From Dipylidium caninum (Eukaryota > Platyhelminthes > Cestoda > Cyclophyllidea > Dipylidiidae), in assembly GCA_017562135.1 (NCBI GenBank), contig QEYB01000377.1, positions 475,949 through 539,948 on the forward strand: 64,000 nucleotides of DNA, given 5' to 3'. Shown in pieces: positions 27,092 to 39,958 of this stretch. Numbering within the stretch: position 1 is the stretch's first letter; every line of letters begins with the position of its first letter. The notes beneath the pieces are model-generated. The model made no database searches, was not told where the DNA came from, and was given only the letters and a program-made list of their open reading frames with translations. The position numbers and the translations under genes are program-made.

Positions 27092-30000
27092 CTGGGATGT
27101 GAAAGATAGTACTTCCCAATCTTAGGCAAATGAGCAGTTTCCCTTACAGACACAAATTAGTAAAAAATGAACAATACAAGGATGATAAAATTGGTGCTAG
27201 TAAGTACGGAAAACACAACATTTAACTACAAGATTGAGGTCATTTGATTGCATTAATTGAGTGAAATAATCGCCTGAACCGGATTACTATGTTCACATTC
27301 AATCAGTGAGAAGTGACGAATCCTGAAGGATTTGTGCAGGTTACCTAAAAAATGCCCACGTATGGCGAAATTTACTTTGAATAGTTAAATAATTGGAAAG
27401 AGTGACGTTGCTTCCCCCAGAAAAAGGCACATACTCCCACCATTTCAATCAACTAGGAGTCGAAGTTGAGGCGGGTTTTCAGTGCACCAAAATTGAAATA
27501 TGTACTGATACAGTGACTTTAGCGGCGGAAAGGGGTTTTCGTTGGTACTGAATCCTCTTTGACGAAATTTAAAAGACTACTTCACCTTTATTTCCTTATC
27601 TACCTCAATAAACAAGCTGGCGGCTTGCTCAAAGGTAAGAGCAAAACTGGTCCATTTATTTGTAAGTAGGAGGATTACAAAGTTCAAGACAAAGTAGTTG
27701 GACAGCAGAGATGAACTCGACGAGAATGTAAGTTAAGATGAGTTTGGTGAAATTTGTTGGTAGAAAACTTTTTTTCAAAAAAAATTTAATTTATTGGAGA
27801 TACAATAAGGAAAAAAAGGGAATAATGAAAAGGAAGAGTAAGTGGGACGAGCATAAACTAATCACATTAATCTTCCTTTAATGGAGACCAATTTAAGCCA
27901 CAATGCTGGGAGTAATGAAAGAGAGCACATTCAGGCGTAATTTCACTCCAAATGCTTTTTTACTGATTTGTTTCGGTGAATTTAAAAGAATGTTGATAAA
28001 AAGGAATTTAACTGACCTCCTTCAATTTTCTAACAAGCCCCCAGCAGTTAAGACAACAAAAAGCTTTGTACGTAAATTAAGGCAAACGCGGAAGGAGGTG
28101 ATCCAAAGGAAAGTTGTTTAGAATGCTGCAAGGAAGAAGAAGTAAAAAAAGTTCTAAGACGGTCCCACGACTAGACTTAAAATGACCCTTCGAAAATTGT
28201 AAATAAATGACTGCCAGTTCTTCAAGAAAGCCTAGATTTGTCTTCACAGCAGTGATGGCGAAGGGGTGGTGAAGCACTTCCAGAGATCTCATGATCACGC
28301 AGAAATTGGGTAAAATGGTGTCAGACACATGCACATCTGCATAAACTATCCCGATCCGACCCAAGATCTGGAACTATCTTCCCAATTCTCCACAAAGCAT
28401 GGAGGTGCCGTGCGTTACACTGTGGTGGGTCTTTTCGCAGGAAGTTGTTTGAATACACGATTCATCATAAATGGGAGTTTTTCCAACCTGCTGCCCAATA
28501 ACTCACTCTGTGATGATTTGAGTCTCCTTTTAGTCCCACCTAATGAAATATTGGATCCGGAGATATAATGTTTGGGGAGTTTCTGCCAGCAGGTCGACAC
28601 AATACATGACCTTCTGTCGCAGGAGGGTTCCTCTACCTTTACTCTCCAACTCAGTTAAGAACTCTTCGACTAAGCGATGCTAAAAAGTGAAGGCAAAGGA
28701 CTTCGGTGATATTGTAAACATTCACTAGATTGTACTGGCTACAATAAGTCAAAGTCTATTTTCGCAAAAAATCGGAATGCTTGGAATTAATAAAGGAGAT
28801 TCTTTGCGAAAACATTCAACAAAATCCGTTTTCTTATATATTTCAAAAAGTGAAGAACAACTGCCAAGAAGGGAGGCGGGGTAGAAGAAACTTTTAATCG
28901 GGTGTTAGCCAAGTCCACATAATGCTGAAAGTATGAGAAAATAACATAATTTAGTAGGTGACTTTTCCGTTATCCTGACTCTAGAGATACTCAATTGTCT
29001 GTGGGTTAGAAGATGGAGAAAATTGAGAGGCGTGAGGTACATTAAGAATGGTGAAAACAAGTCCTTCTGGTGCTTTCTAGGAAATAACGAAAACCCCGAA
29101 TGAAGGGAAACAGATAAACCAAGAGACCTCTCGAGACAGTCAGGCACGTTTAATTAAAACAATAAAACCAACGTGTGGTTTCGAGAAGATTCGTTAACTT
29201 TTACATTTTCATATGTGGATTTAAGAAAACAGTCTGAAATTTACCTTGTTAATTGGCGCATTAATACTAACTCATCATTTCCACCCTCTTCCCTATTTGG
29301 GAAAACAATGAAATAATTTTATAAATAGTCAGCCATCCAGTACGTAGTGTCATTAATTTCCCATTAAACTTGGATTGTTCAACGTTGCTAGTTGATTAAA
29401 CATGCCCAACCCAGTGGATTTTCAGCGAAATAAAGCGATATTTAGGGTCTTTTGCTACTAAAGTCTCTGATAATCATCGCTGTGATCAAATGCTACTGAG
29501 ACTTAAATTATAATTTATTTGAGCAACGCTGCACATTATTTTTAGATTTTAGTACTAAACTTTGCCGGTTAATGTGGTCTGATAACGCATTTTAAGTAGT
29601 CTTGCTCGGTTCTGCCAAAGTCTGTACCTTTTTGATGCTGCATGAATTTTTTGTGCTCAGTCAAAAACCTCCTCTGGAAAATGTTTAAAATAAACCTAAC
29701 CGACTGGAATACCTCATCGCACCCCGTCTCATTCCCCTTCGCCATGTCCCCAAATTAAAAAAACCTTAATCAGATCTCACTCGGTCCGCGCCGTTGTGAC
29801 AGAAGATTCCCTCAAATGTCTTAGCAAAGGATCTTATATACTATAAATTTCCCGAATGATCCATACGAGTCGGACAACCTGTTAAGGGATGCGGATTGCC
29901 ATATGACAATTTAATTTACAAGATCGGCGCTGAATACATGAGCCATGGCACGAATCTGAAGGACCTGCTTCGTCAAAGTTCGAGTAGAGGCTTAAACCGG

Positions 30001-33000
30001 CAAGCATTTTACTCTAACCAAATACTCATTGAGTACACACCGGTAAAGACAAAAACGTGGTGTTTTAATAATGCAACCTTCGTCAAGAAGGGCATAAAAA
30101 TGGACCTTTTATGGGGGATTGGAAGTCAACAGATGGAGAGAAATATCCATGGTATTCGGAGCCAAAATGAACGAATTCCCCTACCAGTTGTCGCAAAAAA
30201 TCTTGGTAGTGGGGATACAAAGATACGAAACCTTTAAGGCGGTGGAATTTGGGACTGGGAAAAGAGTTAAATAAAGGAGATGGTCCAAAGCAGTGAGTGA
30301 CCTCAATTAAAATTTAAAAAGGAAAGCACTTTGTTACAATAAAAATAACGAAAAGAGGTGACACAAGTTATAGTGAGACAAAGTGTATCAAGAGGACTGG
30401 TTAATGCCTACTTGAAAGTGTTACGGACGTCTGTGTGATTAGTTCATCTATGACGCATGGCGTGGCACCAAGACCCACTGCTTAATTTGCTGGTAATTCT
30501 TCCCTCTCGTCCAATCGTATTAGAGTTCGTCGGCACACTCGGCCAATGAGAGACTGGCTTCAGTCCGAAAAGAGTTACCATGCCCGGTCCCACTATAGGC
30601 AAGTCATCTTGACCCATCTTATTGGCTGACTTCAATTCCACACACTTTCTCGCACAATGCTCCAAGCGGCCTTGACGTTGGGTCCACACGCCATTAAAGG
30701 TCTCCGAAGGAATAAATGTTTTAGACTTAATGACGAGCCTAAAGGTGGCTACTTCCTTTCGACAAACGAGTGAAAGCAAACCGACTCACACGAAAATCCT
30801 AATTAAGGAATAATTCAAAGGATAAATGATTTCTTTTAATTTACGTCTTTTCTTAGTCACGTAAAATCATATAATATCTTATTATAAACGAGTTGATAAA
30901 CATGTGCCACCTGCGCATCCCAATTTAACCGGTTATGGTTGCTCTCTGTTTAGGATACAACTTCTGAAAAAGCTTTACAACATTTAGGCTACTTTGACCA
31001 GCGATAAAGTTAAATGCATATCAGGATTATGACGGCCCTGTGAGAGCCATTACCATTTGATTTTTGAGAAAACATGAAATTGTCAATTTCATTCATTGTA
31101 CACAATCGAGTTATAACAATCCACTGACAAAAGCGTCCAATTTATACTGAAAGCTCGAGCATTTTACACCTTTTTAGAGACTCATCTCTCTGCAGTGGTG
31201 AATAGACTCACTGTTTTAGCCTCATTCATTTGGATAATGTCGGCGTCAGTGTGAGAAACGTTGCAGTCAGGCTCTAAGAGTTGTGGACTCGGGTCTCAAA
31301 ACGAAACTCACTAACGCGAGGAGTGGTACGTCCTCAACTCTAAATCCGAAACCGGAATATCCGAAGATTTCGAATTTTCCTCATTATTTAATAAAAATGA
31401 CTTTTGCGGAGAAATACGAGGGTTAATTTGGCAAAGTGAAGGGAGCATGAATAATAACGAGTAAGTATAAAATATTTAGTATCCTATAGGTTGGTCTCGT
31501 CCACCCACAGAGTAGATTTAAATGTTCCGCTCTGCTGTCTGCGAGGAGGAGATTGCGACACGTGCACCCTTTTGCCTGCAGATGCACACAGCACAGTGGC
31601 AACGCTGAGGTGAACGCCTCCAGGCTTTCAGAGTGTCACTGCTTGAACCTGCGGGCCGATGGCTTGTCATCCAATACGGAATAATGGCGAAGAGGAACCT
31701 CAGTGCGGTTCTCAGGCAGAGTACAGCATCTCCTAATGTGTCACGGCACATCAGTATACCCGATTACCTCATGCGTCTCGAACAACGTACACGACGGATT
31801 TTTCCTACAGCCATTTCTTAAAACTACTCTCGCCCAATGATGCCTTAAATACAATTCATTAGGGATTGTCCATCACAGCAGACAGCTACTTATCACTTGT
31901 TGGCATCATTGTGCTCACCTATGTCACAATCTCCAACGTGAGACGAAATTTGCATCTCGATTTATCTTATCACCATGTCTTCGGGTTAACTACAAACATG
32001 AGCGCGTTAAGCCATCTAGTTAAAGTTTCGGTTCTGGATATTGTAAAATTTTCTTAACGTTTGAGTAGGTTGTTCAGAAATGAACACACTCACAAATGAC
32101 CAAAAAAGTTTTCTGGATGCTCACCATCTTTTATCATTTTTATTTGTGCAAATTAAAATGAGTGTGTGTAACAGGATTTTCGGAGTATTAAGTGCTCATG
32201 GATATCTGGTGACGGTACAGAAATTCAAAACTTTTCACTTGTTTGCCAACTGTTTAAATGTAAAACAGAAGTACATCCAAAAAGCCCCACAAGTCCATAT
32301 GCCTTCGTCAGCATTTAAAACGACTTTAATTTTTTTACACATCCTTTTAAAAACACCTCTTTTTTTCTGTTCCATAAGAATGAAAAATGATAGGTACGAA
32401 TGTCATCTTCCTTGCCATCCCCGAAGGTGAGGAGTATAGCTTTGCATTTCATTCCGTTCTGTGCTGATTACTGCCTCGGAACACGTCGATTTCAGGGGCA
32501 TGCCATTAAGGGAAGGTGCAGGTCACTTCATTTCTACGAAATTACATCACTACTGCCTTTAACTACCATTCTTCTAATTAGTTGTGTACGCAGAGTCCAC
32601 GTTTACTTGAACACTCGCAGAAAACTCGTGGCCTCATCGCTCCCGCGAAGGAGATATTTAAAGAGAGGGAAATTTGATTAGGTTCCTAATTTTTGTCGAA
32701 ATTGGTGGGAAGCTGCACCGCTGTGAAAAGATGCCAATTTTCCATTACTTGCTCTCCTAACTGGAAACACTATTCGAGGAATCCGAGGTGGCCACGCTGT
32801 CAAGTGTATGTTTAAACAGATAGAAAAGCAGCGGTACTGATGACAGGCGGTGGCAGGCGGTGGCAGGCGGTGCATTAAATTTATTCATTCACGGGGTAGG
32901 TATCACTACAATTCTCAATGATATTCCGCGTCGGCGTTCAAGCCTTTGGAGTTCTCGTCACCACTGGGTGTCTGGGCTGACAGGTCTTACGGCAATCACT

Positions 33001-33819
33001 GGAAGGCGGAGTAGCCAGCGTGGTGTTCAATGATGAAAATAGTTATGTAGACGTTAGAGCACGAAAGTCGAGACATTTTAACGATTCCATTAGCCCGTAA
33101 ATTCTCATTCTCAAACAAAAACTCAACTTGCTAAATTGCATCCTTTAAAAAATTGAAATTTTCAGAGAACATTCTGTAGACAACTTTTTGACGGCACCTC
33201 AAAGTCGAGGTACTTGAGGAGCGGCTGGCATCGCACACATGAGATCTAGAGGACCGCCCTGACGTCTTAACAAGGAGTATCAGTCCAGAAGTGCCCTGTC
33301 TGCCATCGCGGGGAGAGGCAAAGAGTTATGGGACATGATCGAAAGAAGATTCTGTCAAATAATGTCACATCCCCTAAAAATTGAATTCCTCAAAAGGCTA
33401 AATTATTGCCTACGACAAATCTAAAATGGGACATGTGGAGACACCTAGCAGGCATTTCCCTCGATCTGAAACTTGGGTGGCTGGGGGGATTATTAAGGGT
33501 ATACTCTCATAAGCATCTCCAATGTACTTTTAAAACTGTCTCACCTTATTCTTTAGTTAACCGTCCAGACCATAAACGGGAATGTCTTCACGTAATGCTA
33601 ATGTAGTATGCAAATAATATGTTGGCTGTTTTCGTCTTGGTCATCATGTAGGGCTGTTTGGATAAAATTAAATGTGGATCATTTGCCGTTCAGCAGTTCA
33701 CAAAATCCCCGAAAACGCTTTTTACTTCTCAATGGCTTGCATAAAACTCTCGAGATAGTCCCATCAACTAATGGATTCAACGAATATAGTGAAGTACAGA
33801 GTCACCCTGCCCTCGTAAA
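27092..33819. other. Gene-poor region upstream of TMEM26
   Basis: No exon could be supported. A minus-strand open stretch at 28077-28364 has a protein-like sequence, but it lacks a clear acceptor/donor pair in frame. Frames at 29896-30237 (+), 30444-30779 (-) and 32080-32430 (+) match nothing I know. The TMEM26 promoter should lie just above 27091. Confidence 0.45.
32841..32870. repeat. Tandem repeat, three 10-base units (TGGCAGGCGG)
   Basis: Three head-to-tail copies of a ten-base unit, the first with one substitution (TGACAGGCGG). It is a minisatellite-like patch, GC-rich in an AT-rich background. Confidence 0.9.
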
Positions 33820-34110
33820 CTAGTTATTTTTTATCATATTCCTAAAACGGGTTACGTAAATTGAATAGTAGCATTCATGACAATTATTCGCCAGGCTGAA
33901 CAGTTGTACCTCGTCTAAGCTATTGCCATCGCGAGGCATCACGTCGTAGGTGGCCACCACCTCGTTGCGGTTGCCTTTTGGAATCGCTCTGTGGGTACAT
34001 TCAGCTATTGGTTGAACCGGTGAAGAAAGCGCAAAATCCCCTGATATTCTGCAAACATCCAGGTGTCTATTCTCACCACTATAAGAAGACACTGTGGAGG
34101 TCGGGGAACT
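33820..34110 (-). CDS. Candidate coding exon, Ser-rich with a YD-x-x-P-like patch
   Basis: On the minus strand a possible acceptor (TTTTAAG) is followed at 34110 by an open frame that runs to a stop at 33820. It is Ser/Thr rich at first (SSPTSTVSSYSGEN). Later it contains NEVVATYDVMPRDG and SLDEVQLFS, faintly like the first strands of an SH3 domain (ALYDY..., DELSF). The donor is uncertain; one option lies near the end at TTAC|GTAACC. No neighbouring exon could be joined. I do not recognise the protein. Confidence 0.25.
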   Translation of the reverse strand, partial: SSPTSTVSSYSGENRHLDVCRISGDFALSSPVQPIAECTHRAIPKGNRNEVVATYDVMPRDGNSLDEVQLFSLANNCHECYYSIYVTRFRNMIKNN

Positions 34111-36064
34111 CTTAAAAGTCTATTCTCCCTCTTTGGCCAGTTGTCAATCCCTCCTCCTCTTCGTGATCGGCTATCTTTAGGCAGGGAGGGAAAGTTAGCC
34201 GTCCATATCGGTGGTTAACTGCGACGCACAATACATTTAGCTATGCGTGCAGCCAGCAAGGATTGGCCTGTGAATGAACTCAACACTCCATGTGCCAACT
34301 ACAATTCTCGTGATTCAAGAGTAAAGCGAAATGTGAAGAAGAAGCATTGGGAGGGAGACATGGTCTTGAGTGTTTTCATTACATTAGGTGGACGGAAGAG
34401 TCGTGAATTCAGGTTTTGTGCAAACTCCCAGTTGGCAACGGCAACTGATGCGTCTTTTAGTACATATTCAGCAACAGTCAACAGCAAATTGCAGAACCCA
34501 TCTCTCCCCCCATTAAGCGTACCATTCGGAGCAGATATTATGAAAAGCAAATAGAGCGATACAAACTATCGGGACTTTTTTAAACTGTTCAGGCTGTCAA
34601 GAGACGAAATGGTTCCTGTTTGAAGGGTAGAAGTAACACCTGACATATACATTGTCACAAATCCTCTCAAAATCATATCACTGTCCACTGCCCACTGAAA
34701 TCCAACTTGCCAAAGCTGTAGGAGGGAGGAAGAAGACATCATTTACGTACGTAACTGTCACCAATGTCCGTTGATTCAGCAAAAGTAAAGGACTAATTAA
34801 TTAGACCTAAACTTATAAACATCCGTGATAGAGTGCATTTTGGGCAATCAAATGGAAATGGAGGGAGGAATGGACCGACAATCTCAATAGGGGCATAGAA
34901 TACTGAAATGCTGAGGTTTTTAATACGCGTTAAGGTGTTTTGTAAGTTCAAAACTGGAAATCATCTGTCAATGAAGTGAGTTACAAGTTTCTGGACGTTT
35001 ATCAACCCAAATTAAGGTGAAGTGGCCGATCCACCCATGTTCAAAGGGATATGCGTACCCAGGTAGTCATGACACTCGAACTATGCCCTGTCGATGCATA
35101 GACAAAAGGTTCCTTCTTCTATTCACATCTTGTTCTCTTCAACAATAAAGTCGGCTATTTCCATTCCCTTCCACGTTGAGAGGAACAACAAATAAATCGT
35201 TCAAAGTTCATCCTTTTTTACTGCAATCTGTTACTCTTGCAGGGACACCGAAATGTAGGGGTGATGTCGATGAGAGTGTAAGACTCTTCGTCCCAAGCCA
35301 GTGGTGAACACTAGTTCGCATTTACACCATTGTGTGTTGAATTGAGAAAGTGGCTAATTTTGGAGGGAAATGCATCTTCCATTTGGGAAGTACAGCAGCT
35401 TCTGGTATTATGCTCGGCTCCATCCGATCTTGTCAGTTGAATTAAAGAAGTTGAGGCCTGGAAATATACCCGATTCCGCTATTTTGTCACAAGATGGCAC
35501 TGAAATCAGATTGATAAGTTCAGTGGTGAGAAAAAAGGACGCTTGACAAGATTTTTGACATCGGTTTCACCCTCGCAAGTCAATGGCATCTTCAAGTTCT
35601 TGAAAAGATATGTCGACTGCTCTTACACTTACTCAACACTTAACAACGAGTAAACAGAATTATTTAAGGGAAACTCAAATAAATAAAATGTCCCTCAAAA
35701 TGGCAACAGTACAGTGTAATACCATTTCTACGAGCGCCGGGTGTTTACCTCATTTAGTTAATAACGCAGACTATTTCATTTAGTCTGCAGAAAAACAAAG
35801 TGAAATATGTGTGATTTCGGTCTTGTCAAGTTGTTTGTGTAACTCCCTTTGTTATTTATTATAGTAACTACATTCACGCCTTTAAGAATAACCTCGGAGG
35901 AACATGGGCGGTGGCAGTAAGCCAGCCACAATTAGAAGTTTAAAAACTCCCACCGATTCCGGTTACGCCGGCTTGGGTAGCTTCATTGAAGTCCGTAATG
36001 CGGAACAGGATTTGGTTGTGGTTGGTTAAAGCTGCAGCTCCCGACAAGGGAGAAATTTCCATCA

Positions 36065-36301
36065 GATGGATGGACTGAAAGCACATGGGACAACTTTGAT
36101 ACCTTCGGTAACGATGGTCCACGCTTGTGAACTTTCCCCTCGCACAAATGCTTGTGGAAAATGCTTTTCATTGGAAAACATCTCATCCCATGTCACCGTT
36201 GAACTTAGTATGTTCCGTAATAGACTCTTCTCACTTCTCTGCGGTAAAACAGGAGGAGAGGCGCCTTCACTACAAGCTGCTTTGAACCAGTTGGCAAATA
36301 A
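36065..36301 (-). CDS. Candidate coding exon, unknown protein
   Basis: A 79-codon minus-strand frame opens after an acceptor-like TGGTTTAG and begins LFANWFKAACSEG. It has balanced protein-like composition, with words such as VTWDEMFSNEKHFPQAF and SSQAWTIVTEG. A GGTATC near its end could be a donor, followed after 28 bases by TTTCAG, which would suggest a very short intron. The plus strand is also open here. No family is recognised and no flanking exon was joined. Confidence 0.3.
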
Positions 36302-38359
36302 CTAAACCATTTCAAAGGAAGTGTACCATTTCGGCTACTTGTGTCATTTGAGCGACAGGGAGAACTTTTTGAAGCACAAGGTTGCCATTACGTTTTGTTA
36401 CATGGTCTGAATTTATTAAGAAATTTCTCCCTACCTTCTTTTTGCACACTCGTGAGTTCGTCGCGTTAAATCGGGTTAGAGCAAAATTTATTTGGGAGCC
36501 AATTGCTCAACCTTCGCTTCATACAGGTCACACGCTATAACGTGGGCGTAAAAATATATAAAGGCAATATATTGCCCTCCGTGAAGCAGTGCCTGCGTTT
36601 ATTAATTACTGCTAAATCAGCCCTCCCACCCACCCTCTCACGCACTCACACACAGACCCACTTACAGCATGAAACAGTCGAAACGCCCACACTGATGATG
36701 GTTTAGTAAGCAGAAAATTTTCACATTGCTTTCCAGCAACTACTAAGTTGCGTTAGATTCAAGTTCAACGCTTTTAGGCGCCGAAATGGTCTCAAATCTT
36801 ACAGGAAAGCTCCATTCAAACGGAATACCGAAAAACGTTTCCCTCTCTCCTCCCTTCAGCGTATCTCACCGTGCACGCCTCAACACGGCACTTTGGTAAA
36901 TGCAGTCGGCATGCTGGATTGCCCTACCCTCACGAAACCCACTTATTGTGCCGATTTCGTTTGAAATAAGGTTATGCATTTCTTCCGCTATCGAAATAGG
37001 GAAGTCTAGACAATGGGGACGTTAATTGTATGAATTTAATGGGCCATTAAGACCGGTATTGATAAGATATAAATGCTGAGACATTCGTCTGAAAAGCGTG
37101 GAGTAATTATGAGAAAAACTCCCCAGCGGTGGTGTTGACAACTCAATTTAGTTCCATTACAGTCACATTGGTGAGATTAATGGCACAAATAAAGCCGATG
37201 AATGGAGATGGAGGAGGCATAACGGCGAGGTAATTTGAGGGAAGTTAATCATCCTTTTTCAGGCGAATTCGGCGACTGTCTTCTTCCGAAATAATCTCAC
37301 TTTATTCCAGATTGGGCACATCAATTGCAGAGGTCACAAATTCCTTCCTTCTGGGGATTAACGACCTCTCTGGTGTCAGAAGTCCACTTTGGCATTGATG
37401 GAGAGTCCCCATATTATCAGCAAAAAGACACTGAGTTTTTGGTGTGACATTCCATCCACCTAGTTCAAACACCATCTCGGTTCCCCCTCAACTTTCAGGC
37501 TCGAAAACACTATGGAGATTGGTTCCCATTGTGACTTTAAACAGAATTAGACGCAATCCGTTAAATCACTCGTTATCGGAATGGATTATTTGAACTCATT
37601 TTGTCCGCACCACATTCCGTCCCATAGCCTTAAAGGTAGGTCAGAGTTTAACTAGAGATACATTTCCACTTGACTGTCATTTTCCTCACAACCTTTCCAG
37701 ATTTTATCAAGTTTTTTTCTACCGATGGCCAGACCTTTGAGCATTTTCCAATTAAAATACACCAAACGAAAGATTTCTTTTCCATATGCACTCCATAACT
37801 TCTTGGGTGCTTGCGATGCATTCTTGCCTTCGGGGAAGTAATAAAATGAAATATACATGGAGTGCAGGTCTCTTACATTTGAAATTGGCTAAAAAAATGC
37901 AGAAGTAAACGATATTATTTTTTTAAATGAAAGGTAGAAGTGCAAACAGTAGGAAAAATATGGGTGAGGTACGTTGAAAAGTTATTGAAGCAAAAGAAAG
38001 TGTAAGACCCCATCTGTAAAAAAATCCACAATCCCTCTATTGTTAATCCAACACACTCGTTATAATTTAAGAATTCGGTTTTGGGGAAAGTCTTAATTAG
38101 TTGACATATTTCCGCTTAACATAAATTTTGCGTCAAAATGGTTGCAGTCAGAAACAGAGGATGTAAATTTAATAAAGATTTTAATTGCAAAAGACGTAGA
38201 AAAAGCGACTGTTGCGGAAAAGTAGGCCACTCACACGAACACTCGCACATTTCCATATTCACACAAACATGCACGGCCAGTATTTACACCTGATAACTTT
38301 CGGGCAATGCGCACACTGAGGGCTACTGTGCAGCACTGTACTGTTTGATTTATGCTACC

Positions 38360-38452
38360 GTGGCGCCACACTTTGGATGCAGTGGGTTTAGAGTCACCGA
38401 CTCGACCGTCGGGTCGAGTTGGACTTTTGGGGACTGCTCTAGGCCAGGCCTA
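38360..38452. repeat. Palindrome-rich GC island
   Basis: Three perfect inverted repeats lie within 93 bases: GTGGCGCCAC at 38360-38369, an eight-base stem ACTCGACC/GGTCGAGT with a four-base loop at 38400-38419, and TAGGCC-A-GGCCTA at 38440-38452. The island is GC-rich, unlike the surrounding AT-rich DNA, and has no open frame of note. It could be part of a dispersed repeat, a structured RNA or a chance cluster. Confidence 0.6.
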
Positions 38453-39782
38453 ATTACCAGACGCCCTGTCTGATGTCCCTTTTGGTCGTTATGGACGCTG
38501 GGACTTGTTTAACAATTCCCGAGACATGATAGAAATGCAAAAAAAGTAAGTACAATGATAGACATTTGGCCTATTGCCATAAAAGAGGAGGAGATTAAGA
38601 ACTTTAAGTGATTGTCCGCGTCTAGTCAACTTCCACTGTCCCGTTTCCCTTTTTGTTGTATCCTTAAATTCACATGCATACCTATCACTGTTACTATTAA
38701 TCGGGTGGTTTAGCGGCTTGTCATTTCCAATTTTGTATCTTTTAAATATCGCTTTTATGGGGGGAAAGTCACAGAAGTAGAATATCATTTCTTAAATGCA
38801 GAATCTTGTTTTTCCTTCATTTTCCTTCTCTTTCCCTTCTGCCACTCAAAGAGGTCATCATTTATCCTTGAAATGACATATAATTGGATTGTTTCTTGTT
38901 GATTCTCAATTATTACGTCAGATTTTGGCCAACTTGACTATAAACGCCATAGCCACGCTATCACGTCAGTTAAGAGAAAAAGAGTGGGTGAAAAAGTGTT
39001 TTCAAATGTGGAGTTACTCACCAAATATACATAGAGTATAAATTAACAATCTCGAAATTTTTATCCTATTTAATTTTAAAGAATTGTTCATTAGAACAAT
39101 AGACGAATAAGAGTACAGTTGTATGTGTGTGATTTTCATTTCCCAATATTCAGGGCTTCCCACACTTTCAGTTCCTCAAATCCCCCCCCCCCATTTAACT
39201 CATGCATTTATCTTCTCTCGCAGGCCATGCGAACTCGAAGATTTTGAATAAGGAAGACCATTTGAAGAGACAAATCTGCTGTTGTATCGCCTGTTCTCGT
39301 CAATGAAGTAGTGAACTAGGATTTCCTCGTGCGTAAATCATGTCTCAGGCGGAAACACACACTAAAACACTGTACTACTCAAATAGATATTAGTTCAACA
39401 AATACATATTTAAAATAGTTAGCGTTTTAATGCACTATCGTTATTAGATGCGGAAAAAATATGGTGGAAATAAAACCACTTTCGGCACACGTAAATGCCT
39501 CTATTTATGGTTTGGTAAAGGGAGAGGGCAGACAACCCAGCTTTCCGGCGCAATAACATTGGTCATTCCAAACTAAATTCGATATTCTCAGTATAAGATT
39601 GTTCACTTAACGGCTGAATAAATGACATAAAATGCAGAGCAAACTCAAGTCGCTACCCAACATGCCCAAACCGCGACATCACTGCAGTCTAATGGATGTG
39701 CAACTTAGATGATCCGCTCGGAAATTGTACACACGGTACGTTTACATTAATCATAGTGGTTTTCCACTTCTCGCGCGCTCAC

Positions 39783-39958
39783 CTCTTTATCTCCCCGGGC
39801 AGCATAGCTGAAATATAGTTGCTTTTTAGATTTGGTCACTACAGAGGAAAGAAAAGCTTTCAACACTGACTCGGCTGATTTCTTGACATCTAATTTATAT
39901 GATGTGTAATTAATGGAGTCGCACATGACTATAACTTGGATAATAGTTGTTTTGGCAT
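39783..39958 (-). CDS. Candidate exon, possible Ras-binding/ubiquitin-like fold piece
   Basis: The minus-strand frame is bounded by an acceptor (CTCAAATAG) before 39958 and a good donor (AAAGAG|GTGAGC) after 39783, phase 1 to phase 0. The translation has alternating hydrophobic strands (TTIIQVIVMCDS, YTSYKLDVKKSAESVLKAFL) and ends YFSYAARGDKE. This is reminiscent of the beta-beta-alpha start and the KVCG-x-EEY end of a PI3-kinase-type Ras-binding domain. No kinase or other PI3K exon was found nearby, so the resemblance may be accidental. Confidence 0.25.

Noticed and set aside
28077..28364. Minus-strand frame that could be an exon upstream of TMEM26
   Set aside because: No clear acceptor or donor in frame, and TMEM26 already has a plausible start.
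31518..31821. Overlapping open frames on both strands
   Set aside because: Composition-driven openness without splice edges or recognisable protein.
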